Shown: piece by piece, positions 17,227 through 25,666 of the stretch
Layout of the letters: every line of letters starts with the position of its first letter
Numbering within the stretch: position 1 is the first letter of the stretch
Source: DASYKT01 sp035995185
GTDB lineage: Bacteria > Acidobacteriota > Blastocatellia > Pyrinomonadales > Pyrinomonadaceae
Direction: 5' to 3'
Assembly (NCBI GenBank): GCA_035995185.1
Contig: DASYKT010000002.1
Span: 380,230-444,229, forward strand
DNA length: 64,000 nt
Program-made: the position numbers and the translations under genes
The notes under the pieces: model-generated
What the model was told of the DNA's origin: nothing
The model's input: only the letters and a program-made list of their open reading frames with translations
Database searches by the model: none

Positions 17227-17955
17227 ATGTCGAAACTTACGGCGGTCGAATTCGTCAAAAAACTGAAAACTTTCCAGTCCGCGGCGGAGCTCAAAAAATA
17301 CGAGCGATATTTTCCCCTGGACAAACGAAAGGGCGATGATGAATTTGCCGGCGTACGGATGGGGCATGTTTTTGAAACGGCAAAAGAGTTTATTGATATG
17401 CCCGTGGATGAGATCGAAAAGCTGATGGAAAGTTCGATCCACGAAGTGCGCGCCGGGGCGCTCAGCATAATGGGAAAGTCGGCGGCTCAATCGGGCGCTA
17501 AAAAAGTAAGCCCGGAGAGGCTAAAGGAACTTTACGATCTTTACATCCGCCGGCACGACCGCATCAACAACTGGGACCTGGTCGACCTCGCGTCGCATTA
17601 CGTGGTCGGCCGCTACCTGGCTGATAAGCCGCGCAAGATCCTGTACAAACTGGCGAAGTCGAAAGACCCGTGGGAGCGCCGCACGGCAATTCTGGCGACC
17701 GCGCATTTCATCATGAAACTAAAGGAAGTGGACGACACTTTTGAGATCGCCGAGATGCTGGTTGATGACAAGGACGAGTTTGTGAACAAGGGCACGGGAT
17801 GGATGCTGCGCACGGCGGGCGGCGTGGACCGCGCGAGGCTGGAAAAATTTCTGGACAAACATGCCGCGACAATGCCGCGCATTACTTTAAGAATGGCGAT
17901 CGAGCATTTCGATAAAAAACAGCGCGACGGGTATCTGGGGATGAAGAAAGGGTAA
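17227..17955 (+). CDS. DNA alkylation repair enzyme-like (AlkD/HEAT-repeat) protein
   Basis: About 242 residues from the ATG at 17227 (MSKLTAVEFVKKLKTF), preferred over an in-frame TTG nine codons upstream. The protein is all-helical with HEAT-like repeats, including VRMGHVFETAKEF, EVRAGALSIMGKSA, WDLVDLASHYVVGRYLADK and DPWERRTAILATAHFIMK, the pattern of the AlkC/AlkD-type DNA glycosylases that remove alkylated bases such as N3- and N7-methyl purines. The match of the WDLVD and WERR-A segments is good; activity is inferred. Cytoplasmic, within the ArsR-headed gene run. Confidence 0.82.
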   Translation: MSKLTAVEFVKKLKTFQSAAELKKYERYFPLDKRKGDDEFAGVRMGHVFETAKEFIDMPVDEIEKLMESSIHEVRAGALSIMGKSAAQSGAKKVSPERLKELYDLYIRRHDRINNWDLVDLASHYVVGRYLADKPRKILYKLAKSKDPWERRTAILATAHFIMKLKEVDDTFEIAEMLVDDKDEFVNKGTGWMLRTAGGVDRARLEKFLDKHAATMPRITLRMAIEHFDKKQRDGYLGMKKG

Positions 17956-17958
17956 CTA

Positions 17959-18366
17959 ATGAAAATTGTGTGGAGCATTCTGGCAGTTTTGGCGGGCCTG
18001 GCGTTTATCTTTTTAACACACAGGGGCACCGACACATTACTGGAATATTACGAGATATTGACCCCGCCCGCCAAGGGTTTTCCCAACACGTGGATGCTGA
18101 TCGGCGCGCTCTGTTACCGCTTCGTTTTTTCGGTGCTGGGCTGCTATATCACGGCCCTTTTGGCGCCGAGCTCGCCTGTGCTTCATGCGTGGATACTGGG
18201 CGGGATCGGTGTCGTGATAGGCATCATGGGTATCTTTATGGCGATAGGAATGAAACTCCCCGATATGTGGTACCCGGTCGCTTTAGTATTAGTTACACCG
18301 TTATGCGCGTGGCTGGGCGGGAAATTGGCAATAGGAAAGAAGCAGGAATCGGGAAGTGGGCAGTAG
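17959..18366 (+). CDS. Small four-TM inner-membrane protein
   Basis: 135 residues with four hydrophobic helices (about 2-20, 45-68, 78-98, 103-124) and a polar tail KQESGSGQ. It starts three bases after the AlkD-like stop codon, so it is translationally linked to it. No conserved motif I can name; its size and topology resemble other small membrane proteins in AHSA1/DoxX neighbourhoods. The short spacer behind it contains three CAGTAG units (18360-18380). Confidence 0.75.
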   Translation: MKIVWSILAVLAGLAFIFLTHRGTDTLLEYYEILTPPAKGFPNTWMLIGALCYRFVFSVLGCYITALLAPSSPVLHAWILGGIGVVIGIMGIFMAIGMKLPDMWYPVALVLVTPLCAWLGGKLAIGKKQESGSGQ

Positions 18367-18411
18367 CAGTAGCAGTAGGAATAGAAAGAGGGTTGTAGCG
18401 AAGGAATTATT

Positions 18412-18885
18412 ATGAGTAATGAAAATACTAATATCGCCGAGCGCGAGATAGGTTCGACACGCGTCTTTGACGCGCCGCGCGAACTGGTATGGAAAGTGTG
18501 GACCGATCCTGAGCACATCGGGCGCTGGTGGGGGCCGAACGGTTTCACGGTCACGACCAAACAATTCGAGCTGAAACCGGGCGGTTTGTGGCTATTCACG
18601 ATGCATGGGCCCGATGGCACGGATTATCGCAACGAAATAACCTTTAGCGATATCGTCGAACCGGAACGGATCGAATACGATCACGGCCCGAGCCCGGTCT
18701 TTCATACTACCGTTACTTTTGAAGAAGAAGGTGAGCGCAAAACAAAACTTTCGATGACGGCGGTGTTTGCGACCAAAGCCGAACGCGACCGCACGGTGGA
18801 GAAATTTGGCGCGATCGAAGGAATGAAACAAACGCTGCAGCGCCTGGCGGATCACCTGGCCGAGCAACAGGCAGGCAAAGTATAA
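18412..18885 (+). CDS. AHSA1-type SRPBCC protein, copy 3
   Basis: 157 residues. Signature STRVFDAPRELVWKVWTDPE, then RWWGPNGFTVTTKQFELKPG and WLFTMHGPDGTDYRN, and the C-terminal helix AIEGMKQTLQRLADHLAE. The RWWGPNGF version with two Trp is the most common bacterial AHSA1 pattern. Function unknown beyond a ligand cavity. It is closest in this window to copy 4 at 20610 by this Trp motif, suggesting local duplication. Confidence 0.9.
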   Translation: MSNENTNIAEREIGSTRVFDAPRELVWKVWTDPEHIGRWWGPNGFTVTTKQFELKPGGLWLFTMHGPDGTDYRNEITFSDIVEPERIEYDHGPSPVFHTTVTFEEEGERKTKLSMTAVFATKAERDRTVEKFGAIEGMKQTLQRLADHLAEQQAGKV

Positions 18886-18938
18886 TTGAAAGTAAAACTG
18901 AACTGAGATACACCAATACAATACAAGGAAGCTAAATA

Positions 18939-19376
18939 ATGGAAGCGGAAAATAAAATAGCGACATCTTCAAAGGCAATGGTATGGACGGGCCGAATCGT
19001 CAGCATCCTGGCGATATTGTTTTTAATAATGGATGCGGTAGTGAAATTGGCAAAGCCGGAAGAGGTGTTGGATATAAACAAAAAACTCGGTTACGCCGAA
19101 AGCGCCATTGTCCCGATCGGCATCGTCTTGCTGATCTGTACGCTGCTCTATGCTTTTCCGCGTACCTCGGTGCTGGGAGCCATATTTTTGACGGGATACC
19201 TGGGCGGCGCGGTGGCGACGCAGGTGCGCGTGAGTTCGCCGGAAACAAACCATGGGTTTGGCGGAGAGCCTTTTAATATCGTCTTTCCGTTCATAATCGC
19301 GGCGTTTATCTGGGGCGGGCTTTATTTGCGCAATGCGAGGTTGAGGTCGCTGGTGCCATTCGACCGGGGCGCGTGA
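18939..19376 (+). CDS. DoxX-like integral membrane protein, copy 1
   Basis: 145 residues, four TM helices after a short polar N-terminus. The family's hallmarks are present: GRIVSILAILFLIMDAVVKL, LGYAESAIVPIGIVLLICTL and GAIFLTGYLGGAVATQVR. DoxX-like proteins are widespread small membrane proteins; some associate with thiol or superoxide stress complexes, but the role here is unknown. A strong ribosome binding site (AAGGAAG) precedes the ATG. Confidence 0.88.
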   Translation: MEAENKIATSSKAMVWTGRIVSILAILFLIMDAVVKLAKPEEVLDINKKLGYAESAIVPIGIVLLICTLLYAFPRTSVLGAIFLTGYLGGAVATQVRVSSPETNHGFGGEPFNIVFPFIIAAFIWGGLYLRNARLRSLVPFDRGA

Positions 19377-19524
19377 AATTAAGCGGATCGATAAAATTCT
19401 TGACAATAAATATTGTGAGTGTTAGAAATAGCCGAAAATAAGGTATGCAACCGGACGGAACGCTCGAAGGAAATTTATTCTTTTAAGATATTCCGGACTA
19501 ATAATTTCTATAGGAGAAAAGTCT

Positions 19525-20517
19525 ATGAAAAGAGCTCTTTTGCTCACACTGACATTTATTGCGGCTTTGTTCTTTATCAGCTGCGCCGGCGAAGCCGTTA
19601 ACAATAAACCGGCTAACGCTAACACTGCGAATACCAACGCGGCGAAAACCACCGCCCCGGCGCCGACCAAGGAAGCGCTGATGGCGCTGGAAACCAAAGC
19701 TTTCGAAGCCTGGAAAAACAAAGACACCAAATTCTGGGAAGGCTTTCTGGTAGATAATTACGTCGGGTTGGACGAACACGGAAAACGCGTCGATAAAGCG
19801 GGCGTTATCAAGATGATCACTGAAGATAAATGCGAGATCACCAAGTCTGCATTTTCCGACGAACAGATGACACCGGCCGGCGCGGATGCCGCCATTGTCA
19901 CCTATAAGATCGCCTACGAAGGCAAATGCGGCACGCAAACCTTGCCGCCGGCGATGTGGTCGACCAGTGTTTATGTCCGCAGCGGCGACACATGGAAGGG
20001 CGCGTATCATAATGAGGCCATGATAATTGACCCGTCCGCCAAATCTGATGCCGGAACCAAACCGCCCCCGCCGCCGGCCGAAAAGAAAGATGAGAAAAAG
20101 GCCGCACCGGAAACGAAGTCCGCCAATGCGCCCGACGATAAAACACCCGCGCCCGCCGAAGACCCTTATATAGCTGTGGTGAAAAAAGGCTGGGAAGCCT
20201 GGAAAAATCGCGACGCCAAAGCCTTGGGCGACAGCCTCGCCAAGGATTTTGTCATGATCAATCCGCTGGGCAGCCGCCTGGACAGCGCCGGCGCCGTGAA
20301 AGGATGGTCCGAGCAAAAGTGCGAGATCAAGAACGTTTCATTTGACGACGCCAAGAGCACTGCTTTTGGTAAAGACATGGCGATCGTAACCCTGAAGGGA
20401 AATGCCGAAGGAACCTGTGACGGCAAACCGGTGCCCTCGCTGATCGGGACCTATCTTTTGGTAAAAGACGGCGATAACTGGAAAGCGGCGATGATATTTG
20501 AATCGCCTGTAATGTAA
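19525..20517 (+). CDS. Lipoprotein with two DUF4440/SnoaL-like (NTF2-fold) domains
   Basis: 330 residues. A lipoprotein signal (MKRALLLTLTFIAALFFISC) is followed by an Ala/Asn/Thr-rich linker. Two homologous NTF2-like domains follow, at ~residues 50-170 and ~215-328. Each begins FEAWKNKDTKFWEGFL or WEAWKNRDAKALGDSL, then a DKAGVIKMITEDKCEI or DSAGAVKGWSEQKCEI helix and a VRSGDTWKGA or VKDGDNWKAA strand. The halves are joined by a Pro/Lys/Ala-rich stretch. An internal duplication on the outer side of the inner membrane or in the outer membrane; no catalytic residues identified. A terminator follows the gene. Confidence 0.85.
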   Translation: MKRALLLTLTFIAALFFISCAGEAVNNKPANANTANTNAAKTTAPAPTKEALMALETKAFEAWKNKDTKFWEGFLVDNYVGLDEHGKRVDKAGVIKMITEDKCEITKSAFSDEQMTPAGADAAIVTYKIAYEGKCGTQTLPPAMWSTSVYVRSGDTWKGAYHNEAMIIDPSAKSDAGTKPPPPPAEKKDEKKAAPETKSANAPDDKTPAPAEDPYIAVVKKGWEAWKNRDAKALGDSLAKDFVMINPLGSRLDSAGAVKGWSEQKCEIKNVSFDDAKSTAFGKDMAIVTLKGNAEGTCDGKPVPSLIGTYLLVKDGDNWKAAMIFESPVM

Positions 20518-20542
20518 GTCAGGTTTAATTAGCTGGTGCGAG

Positions 20543-20582
20543 AAACGCCGTAAGCTGTATTTAGTGTATTACGGCGTTTTTC
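20543..20582 (+). terminator. Rho-independent terminator
   Basis: An 11-bp perfect stem (AAACGCCGTAA, 20543-20553; TTACGGCGTTT, 20569-20579) with a run of T. It ends the transcription unit of the DUF4440 lipoprotein, so the AHSA1 gene at 20610 probably has its own promoter or depends on read-through. Confidence 0.85.
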
Positions 20583-20609
20583 TATCCGCTTCGATAACGG
20601 AGAATTGAT

Positions 20610-21086
20610 TTGGATACGACGACGACGATGGCGGCAGCAAGCGACCGCGAGCTGCTTATAACGCGCGTTTTTGACGCGCCCCGCGAACTTGTTTTCAGTG
20701 TCTGGACACGGCCTGAACAGGTGACGCGCTGGTGGGGGCCGAATGATTTCACGCTGCCGGTTTGCGAAATGGATTTTCGCGTCGGCGGTTCTTATAAATA
20801 TTGTATGCGCTCGCCGGAAGGTGAAGACCACTGGGTATGGGGCGAATACCGCGAGATCGACGAACCGGAGCGGATAGTTTTTACCTGGCAGCGCAAAGAT
20901 CTGCAGGGAAATCTGAGAAGCGATTCGGTGGTAACCGTCACTTTTGAAGAGACGCAAGGAAAAACGAGATTCACTTTGCATCAGGGAGTTTTTGAATTTG
21001 CCGAAGACGGCGCAGAACATTACGGCGGCTGGTCAGAGTGCATGGACCGGCTGGAAATGTATGTCGAAGGCTCGACACGAAATTAG
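20610..21086 (+). CDS. AHSA1-type SRPBCC protein, copy 4
   Basis: 158 residues when started at the TTG at 20610, which has CGGAGA at the right distance; an in-frame ATG six codons later (20628) lacks a good site. Signature ITRVFDAPRELVFSVWTRPE, RWWGPNDFTLPVCEMDFRVG, and C-terminal helix GGWSECMDRLEMYVE. Follows the terminator at 20582, so it opens the second half of the gene run. Function unknown, ligand-binding fold. Confidence 0.88.
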   Translation: MDTTTTMAAASDRELLITRVFDAPRELVFSVWTRPEQVTRWWGPNDFTLPVCEMDFRVGGSYKYCMRSPEGEDHWVWGEYREIDEPERIVFTWQRKDLQGNLRSDSVVTVTFEETQGKTRFTLHQGVFEFAEDGAEHYGGWSECMDRLEMYVEGSTRN

Positions 21087-21119
21087 TCAGTAAATAAAAT
21101 AAGGAGATCATAAAAATTA

Positions 21120-21536
21120 ATGGCAAACATAAATCCATACTTAGTTTTTCACGATAAATGTGAGGAAGCGTTCGAGTTTTATCGCTCGGTTTTTGGCGGC
21201 GAATTTGCGGCCAAGATGCGTTTTAGCGAAATGATGCCCGACTCAGGCGACGAAGGTAATAAAATAATGCACGTCGCGCTGCCGATCTCGGACGGAAATG
21301 TGCTGATGGGCAGCGACAACAGCAATAACATGGGCGGCGCGCCGACCATCGGAAATAATGTTTCGATCGCCATCGGCACCAGCGACCGCGGCGAGGCCGA
21401 CAAACTCTTCAGCGGACTTTCGGACGGCGGCAGCGTCACGATGCCGATGAACGACGCGCCGTGGGGCGACTACTTCGGCATGTTCACCGACAAGTACGGT
21501 TTTAACTGGATGATAAATTGCAGAGAAGCTAAGTAA
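21120..21536 (+). CDS. PhnB-like VOC family protein, copy 2
   Basis: 138 residues. MANINPYLVFHDKCEEAFEF and YRSVFGGEFAAKMRFSEM are the standard PhnB-type opening, with MNDAPWGDYFGMFTDKYGFN at the end, typical of this VOC subgroup. AAGGAG stands 13 bases before the ATG. PhnB itself is encoded with phosphonate genes in E. coli but has no proven enzyme activity. No phosphonate genes are nearby, so a phosphonate role is not suggested. Confidence 0.92.
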   Translation: MANINPYLVFHDKCEEAFEFYRSVFGGEFAAKMRFSEMMPDSGDEGNKIMHVALPISDGNVLMGSDNSNNMGGAPTIGNNVSIAIGTSDRGEADKLFSGLSDGGSVTMPMNDAPWGDYFGMFTDKYGFNWMINCREAK

Positions 21537-21604
21537 TAATAAGCAGAAGACTTTTGGGCCCGAATGTGTGACGACATACGGAATTTGTAACGAGTGTAAT
21601 TAAT

Positions 21605-22003
21605 ATGGCGAATGAAAATCATCCTACTTTCGGCAATGGCAAGATCTGCTATCTGATGATTCCGGCGAACGACATATCCGCGTCGGCGGACTTTTACGAA
21701 AGCGTTTTTGGCTGGAATGTCAGAAGAAAAAGCGAAAATGAAATTTCGTTTGACGACGGTGTTGGCGAAGTGAGCGGTATGTGGGTCACCGGTGTCGAAC
21801 CACAGCCCGACCTGGGAATCTCGATCCATATTATGGTCGATGATATCAAAGTCACCATGGAAAAGATCGTCGCAAGCGGCGGCAAGATCACGCAAGAGGT
21901 TGGCGCCCACGCACCGGAGATCACGGCGAAATTCAGTGATCCGGCAGGAAATGTTTTTGCCTTGTATCAAAGCCGCAGGTCGGAACGCTCACAAGAAACT
22001 TAA
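21605..22003 (+). CDS. VOC family (glyoxalase/bleomycin-resistance-like) protein, copy 3
   Basis: 132 residues. NGKICYLMIPANDISASADF and YESVFGWNVRRKSENEISFD are typical of glyoxalase-like VOC proteins, closing with AKFSDPAGNVFALYQSR. It differs from the two PhnB-type copies by having the DPAGN end motif. Metal ligands cannot be assigned with certainty (a Glu in the second half is plausible). Function unknown; part of the same run. Confidence 0.9.
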   Translation: MANENHPTFGNGKICYLMIPANDISASADFYESVFGWNVRRKSENEISFDDGVGEVSGMWVTGVEPQPDLGISIHIMVDDIKVTMEKIVASGGKITQEVGAHAPEITAKFSDPAGNVFALYQSRRSERSQET

Positions 22004-22026
22004 AGGAAGGGAAAAATTAAAAATTT

Positions 22027-22416
22027 ATGAAGATCGCAATGATAATCGTACGCACATTGATGGGGCTGCTGTTTATCGTATCATCCGCACCGATGCTGAT
22101 AGGTTTTATAATGGGCGCTCCGCCCCAGGAGGCGCCGGAAAATATGAGGCCGTTGATGAACGGGTTTATTTCTACCGGTTATTTTCTGACGCTGCTCAAA
22201 TTAACCGAGCTGGGTTGCGGCCTGGCTTTCGTCTCCGGATATTATGTTCCGCTGGCGACCGTTATTATCGCGCCGGTGATCATACACATTTTCTTTGTTA
22301 ATTTGATGCTTATGCCAATAGTGCTGCCGGTCGCGCTATTTTTGATCGCGGCAAATTGCTTCGTTGCCTACTACTATCGCGCCGCTTATGCGCCGCTCTT
22401 AAGGCCGACTTTGTAA
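22027..22416 (+). CDS. DoxX-like integral membrane protein, copy 2
   Basis: 129 residues, four TM helices. Hallmarks are VRTLMGLLFIVSSAPMLIGF, LLKLTELGCGLAFVSGYYVP and ATVIIAPVIIHIFFVNLML, which match the DoxX family. AAGGAAGGG lies upstream of the ATG but at a longer than usual spacing. Only 23 bases separate it from the VOC gene, so the two are likely in one transcript. Confidence 0.85.
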   Translation: MKIAMIIVRTLMGLLFIVSSAPMLIGFIMGAPPQEAPENMRPLMNGFISTGYFLTLLKLTELGCGLAFVSGYYVPLATVIIAPVIIHIFFVNLMLMPIVLPVALFLIAANCFVAYYYRAAYAPLLRPTL

Positions 22417-22453
22417 GGGCTTTGTAAGGGCACTGTAAAAGAGGAAAAGAGAA

Positions 22454-22828
22454 ATGAAAATTGCATATTACATTGTGACCGGATTGATGGCGGCGTTCAT
22501 GGCGTTCGGCGCCGTGCCGGACATTCTTCAGATCAAAGAAGCGGTGGAAATCATGGATCAGCTTGGTTACCCGCCGTACCTACTGCCTTTCCTGGGCGTG
22601 GCCAAGCTGCTGGGGGTGATCGGCGTGCTCCAGCCATGGTTTCCGCGGCTGCGTGAATGGGCTTACGCGGGACTCGTGATCGACGTCGTCGGTGCTTTCT
22701 ATTCGCATGTTTCCATCGGTGATGTGCCGTCGCGAACCCTGGGCCCGGTCATCGCGCTGGTGCTGATCTTTGGTTCGTATATTCTTTACCGCCGGGTTTT
22801 TACCGTGCCCCGAGAAATAGAGGCATGA
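22454..22828 (+). CDS. DoxX-like integral membrane protein, copy 3
   Basis: 124 residues, four TM helices, with IVTGLMAAFMAFGAVPDI, MDQLGYPPYLLPFLGVAKLL, VLQPWFPRLREWAYAGLVID and GPVIALVLIFGSYILYRRVF. This is the DoxX-like subgroup with the LGYPPYL loop. AGAGGAAAAGAG precedes the ATG. Located right after copy 2, so two DoxX genes stand in tandem, but the sequences are only distantly alike. Confidence 0.88.
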   Translation: MKIAYYIVTGLMAAFMAFGAVPDILQIKEAVEIMDQLGYPPYLLPFLGVAKLLGVIGVLQPWFPRLREWAYAGLVIDVVGAFYSHVSIGDVPSRTLGPVIALVLIFGSYILYRRVFTVPREIEA

Positions 22829-22840
22829 GACAATAGAGTT

Positions 22841-23119
22841 ATGTGTCGTAATATCAAAAATCTTTACAATTTTGCGCCGCCGGCGACGGATGAAGAAATT
22901 CAGGCGTCGTCGCTGCAATTCGTCAGAAAACTGAGCGGGTTTAACAGCCCGTCAAAAGCAAACGAAGAAGCGTTCGATATCGCCGTGGAAAAAGTTTCCC
23001 GCGCCGCGCGCGAATTGATCGACTCTCTGGTGACCAACGCGCCGCCAAAGAACCGCGAAGAGGAAGCCGCCAAAGCGAAAGCCAGGGCGGCGGAACGATA
23101 CGGATCGCCCGCCGCATAA
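22841..23119 (+). CDS. DUF2277 family protein
   Basis: 92 residues opening MCRNIKNLYNFAPPATDEEI, with LQFVRKLSGFNSPSKANEEA, the highly conserved core of DUF2277. The C-terminal third is charged (PPKNREEEAAKAKARAAERY). Function unknown; often near DNA-repair or small stress genes. It starts 13 bases after the last DoxX gene and ends the run. Confidence 0.9.
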   Translation: MCRNIKNLYNFAPPATDEEIQASSLQFVRKLSGFNSPSKANEEAFDIAVEKVSRAARELIDSLVTNAPPKNREEEAAKAKARAAERYGSPAA

Positions 23120-23160
23120 TGGTTTGACGGAGAACGCTAGGCGTTTGAGAGAATAAGAGA

Positions 23161-23217
23161 GAACCACCCCCGTCACGCGAAGCGCGTGCCACCCCTCCTT
23201 CGTAAGGAGGGGAGTTT
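23161..23217. repeat. ACCACCCC-type dispersed repeat, copy 1
   Basis: A 57-base unit beginning GAACCACCCCCGTCACGCG and ending with the hairpin CCCCTCCTTCGTAAGGAGGGG and AGTTT. Further copies are at 26265-26320 and 37732-37786. All three lie between genes. The element has no coding capacity; the terminal hairpin is the most conserved part. Confidence 0.8.
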
Positions 23218-23237
23218 TTGGGCAAAAAGACAAACTA

Positions 23238-23320
23238 AGTTTGAACTCTGAACTGTTTTCTAACCACGAAACTCAAGAATCCAGAATCTAAAATCCAAAA
23301 TCTAAAATCTAAAATTCAAA
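23238..23320. repeat. Short intergenic repeats (TTTGAACTCTGAAC word and AATCTAAAAT tandem)
   Basis: The word AGTTTGAACTCTGAAC (about 23237-23252) also occurs near 37690 next to another copy of the ACCACCCC repeat. From 23285 to 23320 there is a degenerate 10-base tandem (AATCTAAAAT/CCAAAATCTA units). The rest of 23218-23467, upstream of the sigma-54 activator gene, holds no gene I can see. Confidence 0.5.
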
Positions 23321-23467
23321 CCCGGTCGCTACCGCTCCCGGTTCTGACCTCATTGCCACGAACTCCACGAAGCACGAGTAAGACCCGCTCCATAACTGTC
23401 GCGTTTCTGCCTTTTCGTGTGTCAATTTGACATCCTCGCATCAAAATTACACAATATTTAAAGTTTT

Positions 23468-25642
23468 ATGGCTTCTAAATCCAAGGAAAATAAGGCAAAT
23501 CAGGAACTTTCGCTCGAGCGCAAGATCAAGATGCACGAGGCGCGCGAAGGCATCATCAGCCGTTTGGCGCGGGATCTGCCGACAAATATCGACCTCGAAC
23601 GGTTTCTGAATGTGGTCGTTTCGGAGATCGGCCGGATGATGAATGCCGATCGCTGCGATCTTTTACAGCTGGCGCACGGCAGCGACCTGCGCATCAGCCA
23701 TGAATGGCGCGCTTCCGAAGACATTCCGCCCAGCGAAGGCACGACCATCCCGATCGACGCCGCCAAACTCGCCGAACAATTCGACCTGACCAAACCGATC
23801 CGCATCGATGACACCTCTGCCGCCAAGAACGCGACCGTGCGGTTTTTTACCAAGGCGCTGGAAACGCGTTCGCTGCTGGTCATTCCCATAATGCTGAACG
23901 GCAAGGTTTTCGGGCTGCTCGGATTGCACAACGTTTATGAGCCGCGCGTCTGGCTGGATGAAGAAGTTGAATTTTTGCAATCGATCGCGCGCGAGATAGC
24001 GACCGGTTACCAGTATACGCGGCTTTATGTAAATCAGGAGCAGGAAACAAAGCGCACCAACGCGCTGCTTGAGATCGCCAACATTCTCAATTCGCATTCC
24101 GATTTCGGCGAAGTGTCGGCAAAAGTTTTAGAGCGCGCGATAGAGTTGGTGGGCGCCGATTACGGGGCGCTCGGCGTGCTCGATCAGACGGGCAAAAAAA
24201 TATCGCTGGCGTCATTCAAACAGGCGCCGAATGTGGAGCCTACGGCCGTGATGCAGATGATCGAAGAACACGGCCAGTCGCTCGATATCGAGCCGTTCCC
24301 GGCGCTCGGCGAAATTTTAACTTCGGGCAAAACGCTGAGCATCGTCGACACACAGCTTCCGTTTGCCGTGCGGCTGATATTTAACTCGCAGCTTAACGGC
24401 AAGGCCGCGCTGGTTTCGCCGGTAAAAGTGGCGGGGCAGTCTTTCGGTTTGCTGGGCTTTGTCTGGGGAACGGAGCGCGATGAAACCTTTGGCGAACACG
24501 ACGTCGCGCTGGTTGAAGGTATTGCCGACCAGATCGGGACGGCGCTTGAACGCGACCAGCTTTCCGCCGAAGTGATGCGCCTAAAAAGCGAACTGCACCA
24601 GCGGCGGGACGGCAGCAAGCTGATCGGCCAGGCGAGCGGTATTCGCCGGGCGATCGAATTGGCGCTCAATGTGGCCGACACGCAGACCACTGTTTTGGTA
24701 CAAGGCGAATCAGGCACGGGCAAGGAACTAATCGCCAATCTTATTCATTATAATTCCGACCGCAAAAATAATCCGTATATCAAATTAAACTGCGGCGCGA
24801 TACCGGAAAGCTTGCTCGAATCGGAACTCTTCGGCCACGAAAAAGGCGCTTTTACCGACGCGCGCTCGCGCAGGCTGGGACGATTCGAAGAAGCCGATAC
24901 CGGCACGCTTTTTCTCGACGAGATCGGCGAGATGTCGATGTCGGCGCAAGTAAAACTTTTGCGCGTGCTGCAGGACGGTGAATTTAACCGGGTCGGCGGC
25001 AAGGAAGTGGTAAAGACGGATGTGCGCGTGCTGGCAGCTTCCAATATTAACCTGGAGCAGGCAGTGGAAGAAGGAAAATTCCGGCGCGATCTGTATTATC
25101 GCCTGTCCGTGTTTCCCATCACTCTTCCGCCCTTGCGCGAACGCGCGGCGGACATCCATCTGCTGGTCCTGCATTTTCTGGAACTCTACAAGCAAAAGAC
25201 CGGGCGCTTTGTTTCCGGCATCTCGAAAGAAGCCATGTCGGCGCTGGTAAATTACGAATGGCCGGGCAATGTGCGTGAACTGGAAAATGCTATCGAGCGC
25301 GCGGTGATCATTGCTTCGGGCCGCCAGATCGAAGCCGAGGACCTGCCGGAAGCGATCGGCAGAAAAGCGCTGGAAAATTCCGCGGAGACCCGCCAGGAGA
25401 GATTGCGCGCTTCGAGCGAAGGACGCTCTCTGAGCCTCGAGATCGAGGTGCCGTCCACCATCGACGAGATCGAACGAATGGTCATCGAAGCCACGCTCGA
25501 TTACGCTAACGGCGACAAGACCCGGACCTCGAAACTCCTCGGTATCGGGCGGAAAACCTTGTACCGGAAATTAGAGGAATATTACGGAAAGAATGGAAAT
25601 GAGCAGGCAAAAGCAGGGTTGAAGATGGATTTTGTGGATTAG
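23468..25642 (+). CDS. Sigma-54-dependent transcriptional activator, GAF-GAF-AAA+-Fis
   Basis: 724 residues. Two GAF sensor domains (about 25-175 and 195-365) precede the AAA+ domain: Walker A GESGTGKELIA at about residue 412, Walker B TLFLDEIGEM and the R-finger region KFRRDLYYRLSVFPI. The loop that contacts sigma-54 reads GAFTDA (about residue 460) rather than the canonical GAFTGA. A Fis-type helix-turn-helix ends the protein (NGDKTRTSKLLGIGRKTLYR). It would activate RpoN-dependent promoters in response to a small ligand or redox signal bound by the GAF domains. No receiver domain, so not a two-component regulator. Targets are not evident nearby. Confidence 0.93.
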   Translation: MASKSKENKANQELSLERKIKMHEAREGIISRLARDLPTNIDLERFLNVVVSEIGRMMNADRCDLLQLAHGSDLRISHEWRASEDIPPSEGTTIPIDAAKLAEQFDLTKPIRIDDTSAAKNATVRFFTKALETRSLLVIPIMLNGKVFGLLGLHNVYEPRVWLDEEVEFLQSIAREIATGYQYTRLYVNQEQETKRTNALLEIANILNSHSDFGEVSAKVLERAIELVGADYGALGVLDQTGKKISLASFKQAPNVEPTAVMQMIEEHGQSLDIEPFPALGEILTSGKTLSIVDTQLPFAVRLIFNSQLNGKAALVSPVKVAGQSFGLLGFVWGTERDETFGEHDVALVEGIADQIGTALERDQLSAEVMRLKSELHQRRDGSKLIGQASGIRRAIELALNVADTQTTVLVQGESGTGKELIANLIHYNSDRKNNPYIKLNCGAIPESLLESELFGHEKGAFTDARSRRLGRFEEADTGTLFLDEIGEMSMSAQVKLLRVLQDGEFNRVGGKEVVKTDVRVLAASNINLEQAVEEGKFRRDLYYRLSVFPITLPPLRERAADIHLLVLHFLELYKQKTGRFVSGISKEAMSALVNYEWPGNVRELENAIERAVIIASGRQIEAEDLPEAIGRKALENSAETRQERLRASSEGRSLSLEIEVPSTIDEIERMVIEATLDYANGDKTRTSKLLGIGRKTLYRKLEEYYGKNGNEQAKAGLKMDFVD

Positions 25643-25666
25643 TAAAGATAAATATAGGAACTGAAT

